Positions 25,104 to 33,189 of a stretch of 64,000 nt of DNA are shown one piece after another. The translations under genes were made by a program, and so were the position numbers. This stretch comes from Candidatus Limnocylindrales bacterium. Lineage in GTDB: Bacteria; Moduliflexota; Moduliflexia; Moduliflexales; JAUQPW01. Position 1 is the first letter of the stretch. Each line of letters opens with the position of its first letter. Under the pieces are notes generated by a model that had not been told where the DNA came from, made no database searches, and was given only the letters and a program-made list of their open reading frames with translations. The DNA is taken from assembly GCA_035559535.1 (NCBI GenBank), contig DATMBG010000044.1:1-64000 (forward strand), in the 5' to 3' direction.

Positions 25104-25211
25104 ACTGCCTGGAAATTTTTTCTTCCCGGGGTTTAGATACTATCCTGAGCTTCATCTCTACAAAATATAACAGGGTCTTGTAGGGATTTGGTAACTGCGC
25201 CCCTACAACCC

Positions 25212-25238
25212 GTAGGGGCGGAAGGCCTTCCGCCCGTA
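25212..25238. repeat. GGAAGGCCTTCC palindrome, copy 2
   Basis: The core GGGCGGAAGGCCTTCCGCCC is perfect, with outer arms GTAG and GTAT. Confidence 0.85.
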
Positions 25239-25469
25239 TATTGAATGTCTACATTATCTTAAAAAAGGAGTAGGATGCTGCATGGTCTGGCATGCAAACC
25301 CCAGCCTCCCCTACCCATATAAGAGTATAAACCCATCGGGTTTTATGGTTGATGAGGGTTGAATTGGAAAAACGAGAGTCTAAAAATTAGACGTTTCTTC
25401 CTAAAAGGTATTCTCTTCTTTTAAAAAAGAAACTTCCCTAAAAAGGAAAGTAAAAAATTGTCAGATTAT

Positions 25470-25496
25470 AGGTCTGAAAGTTAGACCTTTTCTTTA
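25470..25496 (+). terminator. Terminator-like hairpin
   Basis: AGGTCT and AGACCT pair around a 7-base loop and are followed by TTTTCTTT. It lies 370 bases after the CobW gene. Confidence 0.5.
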
Positions 25497-25633
25497 TCAG
25501 GCCCTCCGTTACGAACTATATTCTGGTTCTTCGCCTACCCTCTGGATGGTTCAAACTTTTGGCTCCCATTTTATAAGGTGGTACTTGAATTGCAAAAGGA
25601 AGTAGTTACATAACTCACAAGAGTTTAATTAGA

Positions 25634-25663
25634 GTACGGGCGGAAGGCCTTCCCCGCCCGTAC
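25634..25663. repeat. GGAAGGCCTTCC palindrome, copy 3 (variant)
   Basis: As the others, but with two extra C bases in the right arm (CCTTCCCCGCCC), making 30 bp. Confidence 0.8.
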
Positions 25664-25892
25664 AAGGTATCTGTTTCGGTGAAAATCTCAAATATTTTCT
25701 GTGTGAAATCCACGGTGTTGATAACATCTGACCCTATGATTAAAGAACAACAAAATTATAAAGAAATGAAGGCTGACTACAAGGATGTGAAGAAACCGTC
25801 CTCTGCTGGTTAAAAGCCGAGATATTTTGGTGGGAATTTGATAAGGAATATGCAGAATCGACCCAATTTCTTAATCAAGAAAGGAATAATCC

Positions 25893-26921
25893 ATGAGAGT
25901 ATTAGTCACAGGGCATAAAGGTTATATTGGAATGGTGATGGTTCCTATGCTTCTAAAGGCGGGGCATAGGGTAGTAGGATTAGATACGAATTTTTACGAG
26001 ACATGCACGTTTGGAAGTGACGTTGACCTCGTTCCAGAAATAAGAAAGGATCTGCGGGATGTAGAAGCATCTGATCTGAAAGGTTTTGATGCAGTTATTC
26101 ATTTAGCTGCGTTATCCAACGATCCGCTGGGAGATTTAAACCCGGACTTAACTTACGATATCAATCATAAAGCAACGGTTCGTTTGGCTGAGATAGCCAA
26201 ACAAGTTGGGATTTCCCGCTTTCTTTTTTCCTCATCCTGTAGTAATTATGGGGCTGCTGGGGATGCTTTACTGAATGAAGAAGCCCCTTTTCATCCGGTT
26301 ACCGCCTATGGAATTTCAAAAGTACGTGCCGAACAAGACCTGGTAAAGCTGGCCGACGATAATTTCTCCCCCATCCTTCTCCGTAGTGCAACGGCTTACG
26401 GGGTATCCCCTCGTTTACGCCTTGATGTGGTTCTCAACAATCTGACAGCTTCCGCTTTCATAACCGGTAAAATCTTTTTGAAAAGTGATGGGACTCCCTG
26501 GCGACCTATTGTTCATATTGAGGATATTTCTCGTGCCTTCCTGGCTGTACTCCAGGCCCCCCGTGAACTTGTACATAATCAAGCATTTAATGTCGGCAGA
26601 CCAGAAGAAAATTATCGTATTCGTGAGATAGCAGAGATAGTTAAACAAACGATTCCCCATTGTTACATTGAATTTGCAAAGGATGCAGGCCCGGATAAAC
26701 GATGTTACCGGGTAGATTCCGGTAAACTGATCCGTACCCTACCTGAATATAAACCCCAGTGGAATGCCAGACAGGGAGCCGAACAACTTTATAAAGCTTA
26801 CCAACAAGTCGGACTGACGATCACAGACTTTGAAGGTCCAAAATACAAACGAATTGATCAGATTAAGAAACTGATCCATGAGGGCCGATTAGACGAGAAC
26901 CTGCGCTGGCGTGATAAATAG
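25893..26921 (+). CDS. NAD-dependent sugar epimerase/dehydratase
   Basis: 342 residues, extended SDR. NAD motif VTGHKGYIGM (GxxGxxG), DAVIHLAALSNDP, catalytic SSSCSNYG with YGISKVRAE (YxxxK), and WRPIVHIEDISRAFLAV in the substrate domain. The closest impression is the WcaG/NDP-hexose ketoreductase or epimerase group seen in deoxysugar pathways. It opens the polysaccharide locus, and its stop lies 13 bases before the C-methyltransferase ATG. AAAGGAAT is a fair ribosome site. It is likely the ketoreductase or epimerase finishing a C-methylated NDP-sugar (inference). Confidence 0.85.
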   Translation: MRVLVTGHKGYIGMVMVPMLLKAGHRVVGLDTNFYETCTFGSDVDLVPEIRKDLRDVEASDLKGFDAVIHLAALSNDPLGDLNPDLTYDINHKATVRLAEIAKQVGISRFLFSSSCSNYGAAGDALLNEEAPFHPVTAYGISKVRAEQDLVKLADDNFSPILLRSATAYGVSPRLRLDVVLNNLTASAFITGKIFLKSDGTPWRPIVHIEDISRAFLAVLQAPRELVHNQAFNVGRPEENYRIREIAEIVKQTIPHCYIEFAKDAGPDKRCYRVDSGKLIRTLPEYKPQWNARQGAEQLYKAYQQVGLTITDFEGPKYKRIDQIKKLIHEGRLDENLRWRDK

Positions 26922-26934
26922 GAGGAATTTTGTG

Positions 26935-28173
26935 ATGATAAATATTCCGAGTTGTAGATTTTGTGGTTTTGGTTTACGTCACATCTTTGTGGATTTAGGA
27001 ATGCTTCCTCTTTGTGAAAGTTATATAAGCGAGGATCAACTCAACCGGATGGAGCCGTTCTATCCCCTCCATCCCTACGTCTGCGAGCGTTGTTTTCTGG
27101 TTCAACTGGAGGTCTATGTAGCTCCTGAAGAAATATTTTCGGAATATGCCTATTTCTCATCCTATTCGGATAGCTGGGTCCAGCATGCCAAACAATATGT
27201 AGAAATGATTACGAAACGGCTTGGGCTGAATGACCGGAGTTTAGTCATAGAGCCGGCCAGTAACGATGGCTACCTGCTTCAACACTTTGTGGCTATGGGG
27301 ATACCGGTTCTGGGAATCGAACCTGCAGCTAATGTTGCCAAAGCCGCCATAGCTAAAGGAGTTCCAACGCTAGTTAAGTTCTTCGGGGAGGAATTAGCCC
27401 GTGAATTGCTCGCCGAAGGTAAACAGGCCGATCTCTTAGTGGGTAATAATGTATTAGCTCAGGTACCCGATTTGAATGATTTCGTGAAGGGCCTGAAAGT
27501 ACTCCTTAAACCCCAGGGCGTTATTACCCTGGAGTTCCCCCATCTCATGCGCCTGGTGGAGGAAAATCAATTCGATACGATTTACCACGAACATTTCTCC
27601 TATTTTTCCTGGTTTACCACCGAAAAGATATTTGCAAAACATGGATTGAAGCTTTTTGATGTGGAAGAACTCCCGACCCATGGTGGTTCGTTAAGAATCT
27701 ATGCCTGTCACGCAGGGAACTCTGCTCAATCTGTAAGTGAGAGGGCCAGGGAACTTAAATCTAGAGAAGAAGCCGCCGGAATTACCCATCTGACCTATTA
27801 TACTTCCTTTGCCGAAAAAGTGAAGGAAACCAAGCGTAAACTCTTAGAACTCCTGATCGGTATCAAACGATCGGGAAAATCTATTGTCGGATACGGCGCT
27901 CCGGGTAAAGGAAATATTTTATTGAACTACTGTGGTATCCGATCTGATTTTCTGGATTATACCGTGGATCGTAACCCTTATAAACAAGGTAAGTTTTTAC
28001 CGGGAACCCATATTTCTATCTTTCCGCCGGATAAAATCAAGGAGACTCAACCGGATTACGTGATGATCCTACCCTGGAATTTCAAAGACGAAATTATGGA
28101 ACAGATGGCGTACATACGGAATTGGGGAGGTCAATTCCTTGTACCTATCCCCGAGCCAAGGATTTATCCATGA
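26935..28173 (+). CDS. NDP-sugar C-methyltransferase
   Basis: 412 residues from ATG 26935, placed 9 bases after AGGAGG. GTG 26932 is an alternative. The N-terminal zinc-binding domain has CRFCG and CERC (Methyltransf_13 type). The SAM domain has VIEPASNDGYLLQHF and GIEPAANVAKAA. YHEHFSYFSW is the catalytic Tyr/His region, and the C-terminal Methyltransf_14 domain has IVGYGAPGKGNILLNY. This architecture is that of TylC3/NovU-type enzymes that add a methyl group to C-3 of a 4-keto-deoxysugar. The next gene overlaps it by 4 bases. It makes a branched-chain sugar the likely product of the locus. Confidence 0.88.
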   Translation: MINIPSCRFCGFGLRHIFVDLGMLPLCESYISEDQLNRMEPFYPLHPYVCERCFLVQLEVYVAPEEIFSEYAYFSSYSDSWVQHAKQYVEMITKRLGLNDRSLVIEPASNDGYLLQHFVAMGIPVLGIEPAANVAKAAIAKGVPTLVKFFGEELARELLAEGKQADLLVGNNVLAQVPDLNDFVKGLKVLLKPQGVITLEFPHLMRLVEENQFDTIYHEHFSYFSWFTTEKIFAKHGLKLFDVEELPTHGGSLRIYACHAGNSAQSVSERARELKSREEAAGITHLTYYTSFAEKVKETKRKLLELLIGIKRSGKSIVGYGAPGKGNILLNYCGIRSDFLDYTVDRNPYKQGKFLPGTHISIFPPDKIKETQPDYVMILPWNFKDEIMEQMAYIRNWGGQFLVPIPEPRIYP

Positions 28174-28709
28174 TTTTTAAGCCAACAAAACTCAAAGGTG
28201 CTTACCTTATCGAGCTGGAAAGACGAGAAGACGAGCGTGGCTTTTTTGCCCGTTCCTGGTGCCGGCGGGAGTTTGAAGCACATGGGCTCAATCCAAGATT
28301 GGTACAGTGTAACATCTCTTTTAACAAGAAAAAGGGTACCTTGCGGGGAATGCACTATCAAGCTCCCCCCTATCAGGAGGCTAAATTGATTCGATGTACT
28401 GCCGGAGCTATCTACGATGTGATTATCGATTTACGTCAGAACTCCGAAACCTATAAGGAATGGATTGCTGTGGAACTCACGGCAGAGAATCGCAAAATGT
28501 TATACGTACCGGAAGGTTTTGCCCATGGATTTCAGACTTTGATGGACAATACCGAAGTGTTTTATCAGATGTCCGAATTTTACATGCCCCTCTACAGCCG
28601 GGGGATACGTTGGAATGATCCCCAGTTTAAGATTATCTGGCCTGAAACCGAGGAACGCATCATCTCGTTAAAGGATCAAACTCATCCAGATTTTGAAGTG
28701 GGCAGATAA
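28170..28709 (+). CDS. rfbC: dTDP-4-dehydrorhamnose 3,5-epimerase family
   Basis: 179 residues starting at the ATG that overlaps the methyltransferase stop (ATGA). Cupin fold with LIELERREDERGFFARSW, GTLRGMHYQAPPYQEAKLIRC (the catalytic His), YDVIIDLRQNSETY and PEGFAHGFQTL. These are the diagnostic RfbC motifs. It epimerises the 4-keto-6-deoxyhexose at C-3 and/or C-5, a step that usually precedes or accompanies C-methylation. No rfbA or rfbB is in view, so the keto-sugar comes from another locus or from the cytidylyltransferase route downstream. Confidence 0.9.
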   Translation: MIFKPTKLKGAYLIELERREDERGFFARSWCRREFEAHGLNPRLVQCNISFNKKKGTLRGMHYQAPPYQEAKLIRCTAGAIYDVIIDLRQNSETYKEWIAVELTAENRKMLYVPEGFAHGFQTLMDNTEVFYQMSEFYMPLYSRGIRWNDPQFKIIWPETEERIISLKDQTHPDFEVGR

Positions 28710-28784
28710 AATAAACCTATGGGGCTACGGGTAGAACAAATCATGGATTCGTCTCAGGTAAAACCTGGTCCACCGTAGGGCGTA

Positions 28785-28812
28785 GTAAGGGCGGAAGGCC
28801 TTCCGCCCGTAC
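28785..28812. repeat. GGAAGGCCTTCC palindrome, copy 4
   Basis: Core intact, in the 136-base gap between rfbC and the DUF4910 gene. Confidence 0.85.
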
Positions 28813-28845
28813 ATGTAAGGCCTGGGAACCGAATCTGTTAGAAAA

Positions 28846-30162
28846 ATGGATATAGCTCAACTTACTGCGATTTTAAAACCTGACGAAATCGGTCAAGAGA
28901 TGTATCACCTCATCTCTGAGTTGTATCCTATCTGCCGGAGTATTACGGGAGATGGTTTCCGACAGACCCTGCAGATAATTAAAAATTACATTCCCTTAAA
29001 CAGGTATGAAGTTCCAACCGGGACTCAGGTGTTCGACTGGACGGTTCCCAAAGAATGGAACATCCGTGATGCCTATGTAAAAAATTCAAAGGGTAAGAAG
29101 ATTATAGATTTCAAGAAATCTAACCTGCACGTTGTAAATTATAGCATACCGATCAAGACCAAAGTATCCCTGGCCGAGTTACGGGAACATCTTTTCACAC
29201 TACCAGAGTATCCGGATTGGATCCCCTATCGAACCTCCTACTACAAGGAAAACTGGGGTTTCTGTCTAAGTCACAAGCAATTATTGGAGTTAGAGGAAGA
29301 TGAATATGAAGTGTGTATTGACGCTTCCCTGGAAAAAGGTCATTTAACCTATGGAGAATATTACCTTCCAGGAAAAAGTTCAGAGGAAATCCTCCTGACC
29401 TGTCATACCTGTCATCCCTCACTTTGCAATGATAATCTCTCGGGTATTTCCCTGGTAACCTTCCTGGCCAAACAACTAGGTTCCCTTTCACTCAGATACT
29501 CCTATCGATTTCTTTTCATTCCAGGAACCATCGGTTCTATTACCTGGCTCTGTTTAAATGAAACCCATGTGTCCAGGATCAGGCATGGACTGGTAGTAGC
29601 CAACGTAGGAGATTCGGGTAAGTCCACCTATAAGAAAAGTCGCCGGGGAGATGCAGAAATAGATAAAGCGGTCAGTCACATCTTAAAGCATTCCGGTCAA
29701 GATTATGAGATTTTAGACTTCTCCCCCTATGGTTATGACGAAAGGCAGTTTTGTTCGCCTGGATTTAATCTCCCTGTGGGATGTCTCATGAGAACCCCCC
29801 AGGGTCGTTTTCCGGAGTACCACACCTCAGCAGACAATCTGGATTTCGTTCGACCGGAGTATCTGGCAGATTCCTTTTCAAAATACCTGGCCGTTTTGAA
29901 TGTTCTGGAGAATAACAAGAAATATTTGAACAAAAATCCCAAGTGCGAACCCCAGTTAGGTAAAAGGGGATTATACCGGGCAATGGGAGGGCAAAAAGAT
30001 GTGGGAACTTTTGAGCTGGCCCTACTTTGGGTTCTGAATCTGTCCGACGGTAACCACACGCTGTTGGATATCGCAGACAGATCTGGTTTAAAGTTCGATT
30101 TAATTAAAAATGTGGCAGACGTTCTCATGGAGCATGATTTGCTGGAGGAACTTTCAGATTAA
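28846..30162 (+). CDS. DUF4910 aminopeptidase-like protein with DUF2172 and winged-helix parts
   Basis: 438 residues. YPICRSITGDGFRQTL at the start and TGTQVFDWTVPKEWNI are hallmarks of the DUF4910/DUF2172 family. LLTCHTCHPSLCNDNLSG resembles the zinc site of M28-type peptidases (His and Asp ligands), and EYHTSADNLDFV supplies a further His. A winged-helix tail ends at LLEELSD. Members sit in surface-polysaccharide loci next to C-methyltransferases and cytidylyltransferases, as here. The reaction is not established as far as I know, and hydrolysis of an amide on an amino-sugar is one possibility. Confidence 0.8.
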   Translation: MDIAQLTAILKPDEIGQEMYHLISELYPICRSITGDGFRQTLQIIKNYIPLNRYEVPTGTQVFDWTVPKEWNIRDAYVKNSKGKKIIDFKKSNLHVVNYSIPIKTKVSLAELREHLFTLPEYPDWIPYRTSYYKENWGFCLSHKQLLELEEDEYEVCIDASLEKGHLTYGEYYLPGKSSEEILLTCHTCHPSLCNDNLSGISLVTFLAKQLGSLSLRYSYRFLFIPGTIGSITWLCLNETHVSRIRHGLVVANVGDSGKSTYKKSRRGDAEIDKAVSHILKHSGQDYEILDFSPYGYDERQFCSPGFNLPVGCLMRTPQGRFPEYHTSADNLDFVRPEYLADSFSKYLAVLNVLENNKKYLNKNPKCEPQLGKRGLYRAMGGQKDVGTFELALLWVLNLSDGNHTLLDIADRSGLKFDLIKNVADVLMEHDLLEELSD

Positions 30163-30190
30163 GTAGGGGCGGAAGGCCTTCCGCCCCTAC
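30163..30190. repeat. GGAAGGCCTTCC palindrome, copy 5
   Basis: Perfect 28-bp palindrome beginning on the base directly after the TAA stop of the DUF4910 gene. It may act as a 3'-end hairpin. Confidence 0.85.
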
Positions 30191-30229
30191 AATTTATTGC
30201 AAATCATCAAGGCCAAAGGAGAGATTCAG

Positions 30230-31042
30230 ATGAAAGTCGTTTTATTTTGTGGTGGTCTGGGAATGCGGTTAAAAGAATATTCTGAAACCATTCCCAAGCC
30301 CCTGGTACATATCGGATACCGACCCATACTGTGGTATGTAATGAAGTATTATGCCCATTATGGATATAAAGATTTTATCCTCTGCCTGGGTTATAAGGCG
30401 GATACCATCAAGAACTATTTCCTGGATTACAAGGAGTATCTTTCCAATGACTTTATTTTATCCAATGGAGGCAGAGAGCTCCAGCTCTTCAATCGAGATA
30501 TTCAAGACTGGAAAATTACTTTTGTAGATACCGGTCTAAATTCAAACGTCGGTCAGAGGTTAAAAGCCGTTGAAAAATATTTAGAAGGAGAAGAAATATT
30601 CCTGGCCAATTACACCGATGGCCTCACCGATTTTTATCTTCCGAACTTGATAGATTATTTTCTTAAAAATGATAAGATAGCATGCTTTCTCTCTGTGAGA
30701 CCGAATCATAGCTTTCATATTGTTTCAGCCCAAGAGGATGGAACAGTAACCGGCATACAAAGTTTAGCTGAGTCGGATATCTGGATAAACGGGGGATTTT
30801 TCGTCTTTAAAAGGGAAATTTTCGATTACATAAAGCCGGAAGAAGACTTGGTTCAAGAACCCTTTTTGCGGCTTATTGAGAAGAAAGAACTCATCACCTG
30901 GAAGTATGAGGGATTCTGGATGTGTATGGATACCTTTAAAGATAAGCAAATTTTAGATGAGATGTATGCCCGGGGAGATACCCCCTGGGAAGTGTGGAAA
31001 CCTTCTAAGCTAAGAACAAAATCAATCCAAATCTCACTCTAA
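30230..31042 (+). CDS. Glucose-1-phosphate cytidylyltransferase-like nucleotidyltransferase
   Basis: 270 residues from the ATG at 30230, where AAAGGAG lies 9 bases upstream. An in-frame ATG at 30197 has no site. VVLFCGGLGMRLKEYSETIPKP is the nucleotidyltransferase signature (GGxGxRL...PKP), then PILWYVMKYYAHYG, ILCLGYKADTIKNYF, ANYTDGLTD for the metal Asp and WINGGFFVF. The spacing is that of RfbF (CDP-glucose synthesis) rather than RmlA. It supplies an NDP-sugar for the neighbouring epimerases. The usual partner RfbG is not obvious unless the next SDR does that step. Confidence 0.85.
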   Translation: MKVVLFCGGLGMRLKEYSETIPKPLVHIGYRPILWYVMKYYAHYGYKDFILCLGYKADTIKNYFLDYKEYLSNDFILSNGGRELQLFNRDIQDWKITFVDTGLNSNVGQRLKAVEKYLEGEEIFLANYTDGLTDFYLPNLIDYFLKNDKIACFLSVRPNHSFHIVSAQEDGTVTGIQSLAESDIWINGGFFVFKREIFDYIKPEEDLVQEPFLRLIEKKELITWKYEGFWMCMDTFKDKQILDEMYARGDTPWEVWKPSKLRTKSIQISL

Positions 31043-31057
31043 AGATTAAAAAAACGA

Positions 31058-31109
31058 AGGGCGGAGGGCCCTCCGCCCGTACAGGGGGCGGAAGGCCTTC
31101 CGCCCCTAC
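31058..31109. repeat. GGAAGGCCTTCC palindrome, tandem copies 6 and 7
   Basis: The first copy (31058-31082) has GGAGGGCCCTCC at its centre, a symmetric two-base change that keeps pairing. The second (31084-31109) has the standard core. Confidence 0.85.
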
Positions 31110-31144
31110 GGTTAAATTTCCATAATTATAAGAGATGATTATAA

Positions 31145-32113
31145 ATGGAAACTAAATCAGTCAGATCTCTTTATCAGCTTTCAGGCCAAAGGGTGTTCGT
31201 TACCGGTGCCAGTGGATTTATCGGATCCCATTTATGTTCCCGTCTGTGTAAGAGTGGTGCAGAAGTGCATGCTATTTCCAGAATAAAACGCTCCAGAGGG
31301 GAGAGCGGCCCTTTTTGGTGGCAAGGAGATTTAGCGGAAATAGAGCAGGTTCGGAATCTTCTAAGGAATATTAAGCCCGATTTAATCTTTCATCTGGCGA
31401 GCTATGTAGCCGGGTCTCGGGATGCGAGCTCTGTCATGACGACCTTTCGTAACAACCTGGTCAGTACTTTGAACCTTTTAATGGTAGTAAATGAAATCGG
31501 CTGTAAACGAATTATCCTGGCCGGTTCCCTGGAAGAACCAGAACAAGGGGATCTATCGGCCGTTCCCTGTTCACCCTATGCCGTGGCCAAGTGGGCGGGA
31601 AGTGCTTATGCCCGTATGTTTCACGCGCTTTATCAACTTCCTGTCGTTATTCTACGTATCTTCATGGTTTATGGACCCGCCCAACAGGATCTACAGAAGC
31701 TTATCCCGTATACGATACTTTCTTTACTCCGGGGAGAGGCTCCAAAGCTCACCAGTGGCCGAAGACCGGTTGACTGGATCTATGTTGAAGATGTGGTAGA
31801 GGGATTTCTTGCTGCAGCCCAGGCAGCCCATATAGAAGGCAGCACCGTGGATATAGGATCGGGAAATCTGGTTTCCATTCGTACCCTCGTAGAACACCTG
31901 GTTCGTTTGATCAATCCACAAATTCAACCTCTATTCGGGGCTTTAAGTGAAAGACCTCTTGAACAAATACGAGTCGCCGATACAGCAACATCATATGCCC
32001 TGATAGGATGGAAGGCTACAACTTCCTTAGAAGCAGGATTAAAACGAACGGTCGACTGGTATAGAAAGTACGGGCGGAAGGCCTTCCGCCCCTACTTTAG
32101 GGGGTCTCCATAA
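31145..32113 (+). CDS. NAD-dependent sugar epimerase/dehydratase with repeat-encoded tail
   Basis: 322 residues. Extended SDR: VTGASGFIGSHL, DLIFHLASYVAG, LAGSLEEPE followed by SPYAVAKWAGS (YxxxK), and RPVDWIYVEDVVEGFLAA. It could be the 4,6-dehydratase or a 4-reductase acting on the CDP-sugar made by the preceding gene. The sequence does not decide. The natural domain ends at about TVDWYRK. The following residues YGRKAFRPY are encoded by a copy of the 28-bp palindrome (32068-32095), which also carries the frame past the expected end to a new stop. Confidence 0.8.
   Translation: METKSVRSLYQLSGQRVFVTGASGFIGSHLCSRLCKSGAEVHAISRIKRSRGESGPFWWQGDLAEIEQVRNLLRNIKPDLIFHLASYVAGSRDASSVMTTFRNNLVSTLNLLMVVNEIGCKRIILAGSLEEPEQGDLSAVPCSPYAVAKWAGSAYARMFHALYQLPVVILRIFMVYGPAQQDLQKLIPYTILSLLRGEAPKLTSGRRPVDWIYVEDVVEGFLAAAQAAHIEGSTVDIGSGNLVSIRTLVEHLVRLINPQIQPLFGALSERPLEQIRVADTATSYALIGWKATTSLEAGLKRTVDWYRKYGRKAFRPYFRGSP
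32068..32095. repeat. GGAAGGCCTTCC palindrome, copy 8, inside a gene
   Basis: Perfect 28-bp copy in the last codons of the epimerase gene, read as YGRKAFRPY. Confidence 0.88.
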
Positions 32114-32130
32114 AGGAGAAATTATCTTAT

Positions 32131-33189
32131 ATGCAAATAAATGAATCTAAGAAAAAATATAGCTTGAATCTAAAGGCTGGAGAAATTGTGGAAGTACGAA
32201 GTCCAGACGAAATCCTTCGTACCCTCGATGAAAAGGGTAGATTAGAAGCTCTTCCCTTCATGCCGGAAATGCTCAAGTATTGTGGCAAAAGATTCAAAGT
32301 TTATAAAAGAGCCGATAAAACTTGTGATACCATCGAAAAAACTGGATGTAGACGAATGGTAAATACCGTACATCTGGAAGGATTAAGATGTGATGGAGAA
32401 GCTCATGGGGGCTGTGAAGCGGGATGTTTACTATTTTGGAAGGAGGCCTGGCTTAAAAGGGTAGAAGTACGGGCGGAAGGCCTTCCGCCCCTACGGGCTG
32501 AAGAACCCCTTTGTACCCTCGAGACGCTTTTTAAAGCAACCCGAAGTGAGGTCGTCCCCTGTACCTCAGATAGGGAGGGGGAAGTATTTTCTTGCCAGGC
32601 GACGGAATTACGAAGAGCCACATCGGACCTTTCCCGGTGGGATCTCCAGCATTACCTCAGGGACTTAAGATCCGGTAATCGGAGTATCCTGGAGGTTCTT
32701 CACACCCTATTTTTCGAGATTTTCAATGAAATTCTCCATGTAGGTATCGGTTATAGAGCCTTGTTATGGCTCTTTAATACCTTTCAAAAAATTCGAGGTA
32801 AGGATCCTTATCCCTATCTACAAGGAAAGCTTAAGAAAACCCCGTCGGCGGTATTAAATCTTAAACCCGGAGAACTTGTTCGGGTTAAAAGCCATAAAGA
32901 AATCTTAGAAACCCTGGATGTAAACAATAAAAATCGAGGTTTATCCTTTGATGTGGAGATGACCCTTTATTGCGGAGGGACCTATCGAGTCGCCAGGAGG
33001 GTCCAAAAGATCATCCATGAAAAAACAGGAAAAATGATAAAATTACCCAATGACTGCATTATCCTCGAAGACGTGATTTGTAAAGGGGTTTACCATCAGC
33101 TTTGTCCACGAAGTATCTTTCCATATTGGAGAGAAATATGGCTCGAGAAAGTCGAAGAACCTTCACAAAAGGAAACAAGAAATGCTTAA
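32131..33189 (+). CDS. Unknown protein with two copies of a Cys-containing domain
   Basis: 352 residues, family not recognised. The unit LNLKAGEIVEVRSPDEILRT (residues 12-31) recurs as LNLKPGELVRVKSHKEIL (from about 243). Both copies continue through YCGxxx(F/Y)xV and an RM/KLP strand to a Cys/His cluster and a closing FWKEAWLKRV or YWREIWLEKV. Copy 1 has Cys in KYCGKRF, KTCD, TGCRR, LRCDG and GGCEAGC, suggesting a metal site. Copy 2 keeps fewer (YCGG, NDC, VICKG, LCPRS). Residues 113-122 (VRAEGLPPLR) come from an inserted 28-bp palindrome. Ends 8 bases inside the PIG-L gene, so it belongs to the sugar operon. Confidence 0.75.
   Translation: MQINESKKKYSLNLKAGEIVEVRSPDEILRTLDEKGRLEALPFMPEMLKYCGKRFKVYKRADKTCDTIEKTGCRRMVNTVHLEGLRCDGEAHGGCEAGCLLFWKEAWLKRVEVRAEGLPPLRAEEPLCTLETLFKATRSEVVPCTSDREGEVFSCQATELRRATSDLSRWDLQHYLRDLRSGNRSILEVLHTLFFEIFNEILHVGIGYRALLWLFNTFQKIRGKDPYPYLQGKLKKTPSAVLNLKPGELVRVKSHKEILETLDVNNKNRGLSFDVEMTLYCGGTYRVARRVQKIIHEKTGKMIKLPNDCIILEDVICKGVYHQLCPRSIFPYWREIWLEKVEEPSQKETRNA
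32467..32494. repeat. GGAAGGCCTTCC palindrome, copy 9, inside a gene
   Basis: Perfect 28-bp copy within the unknown two-domain gene, read as VRAEGLPPLR, a different frame from copy 8. Confidence 0.88.

Larger units (their letters stand above)
25104..25892. other. Repeat-rich gap without gene
   Basis: 789 bases. It holds two copies of the GGAAGGCCTTCC palindrome, a GTCTAA-AAA-TTAGAC hairpin near 25378-25392 and a terminator-like hairpin at 25470. A 25-codon frame near 25737 (MIKEQQNYKEMKADYKD) has no support as a gene. Confidence 0.5.

Noticed and set aside
24100-32494. A CRISPR array made of the repeated palindromes
   Set aside because: Copies are hundreds to thousands of bases apart, without regular spacers or cas genes.
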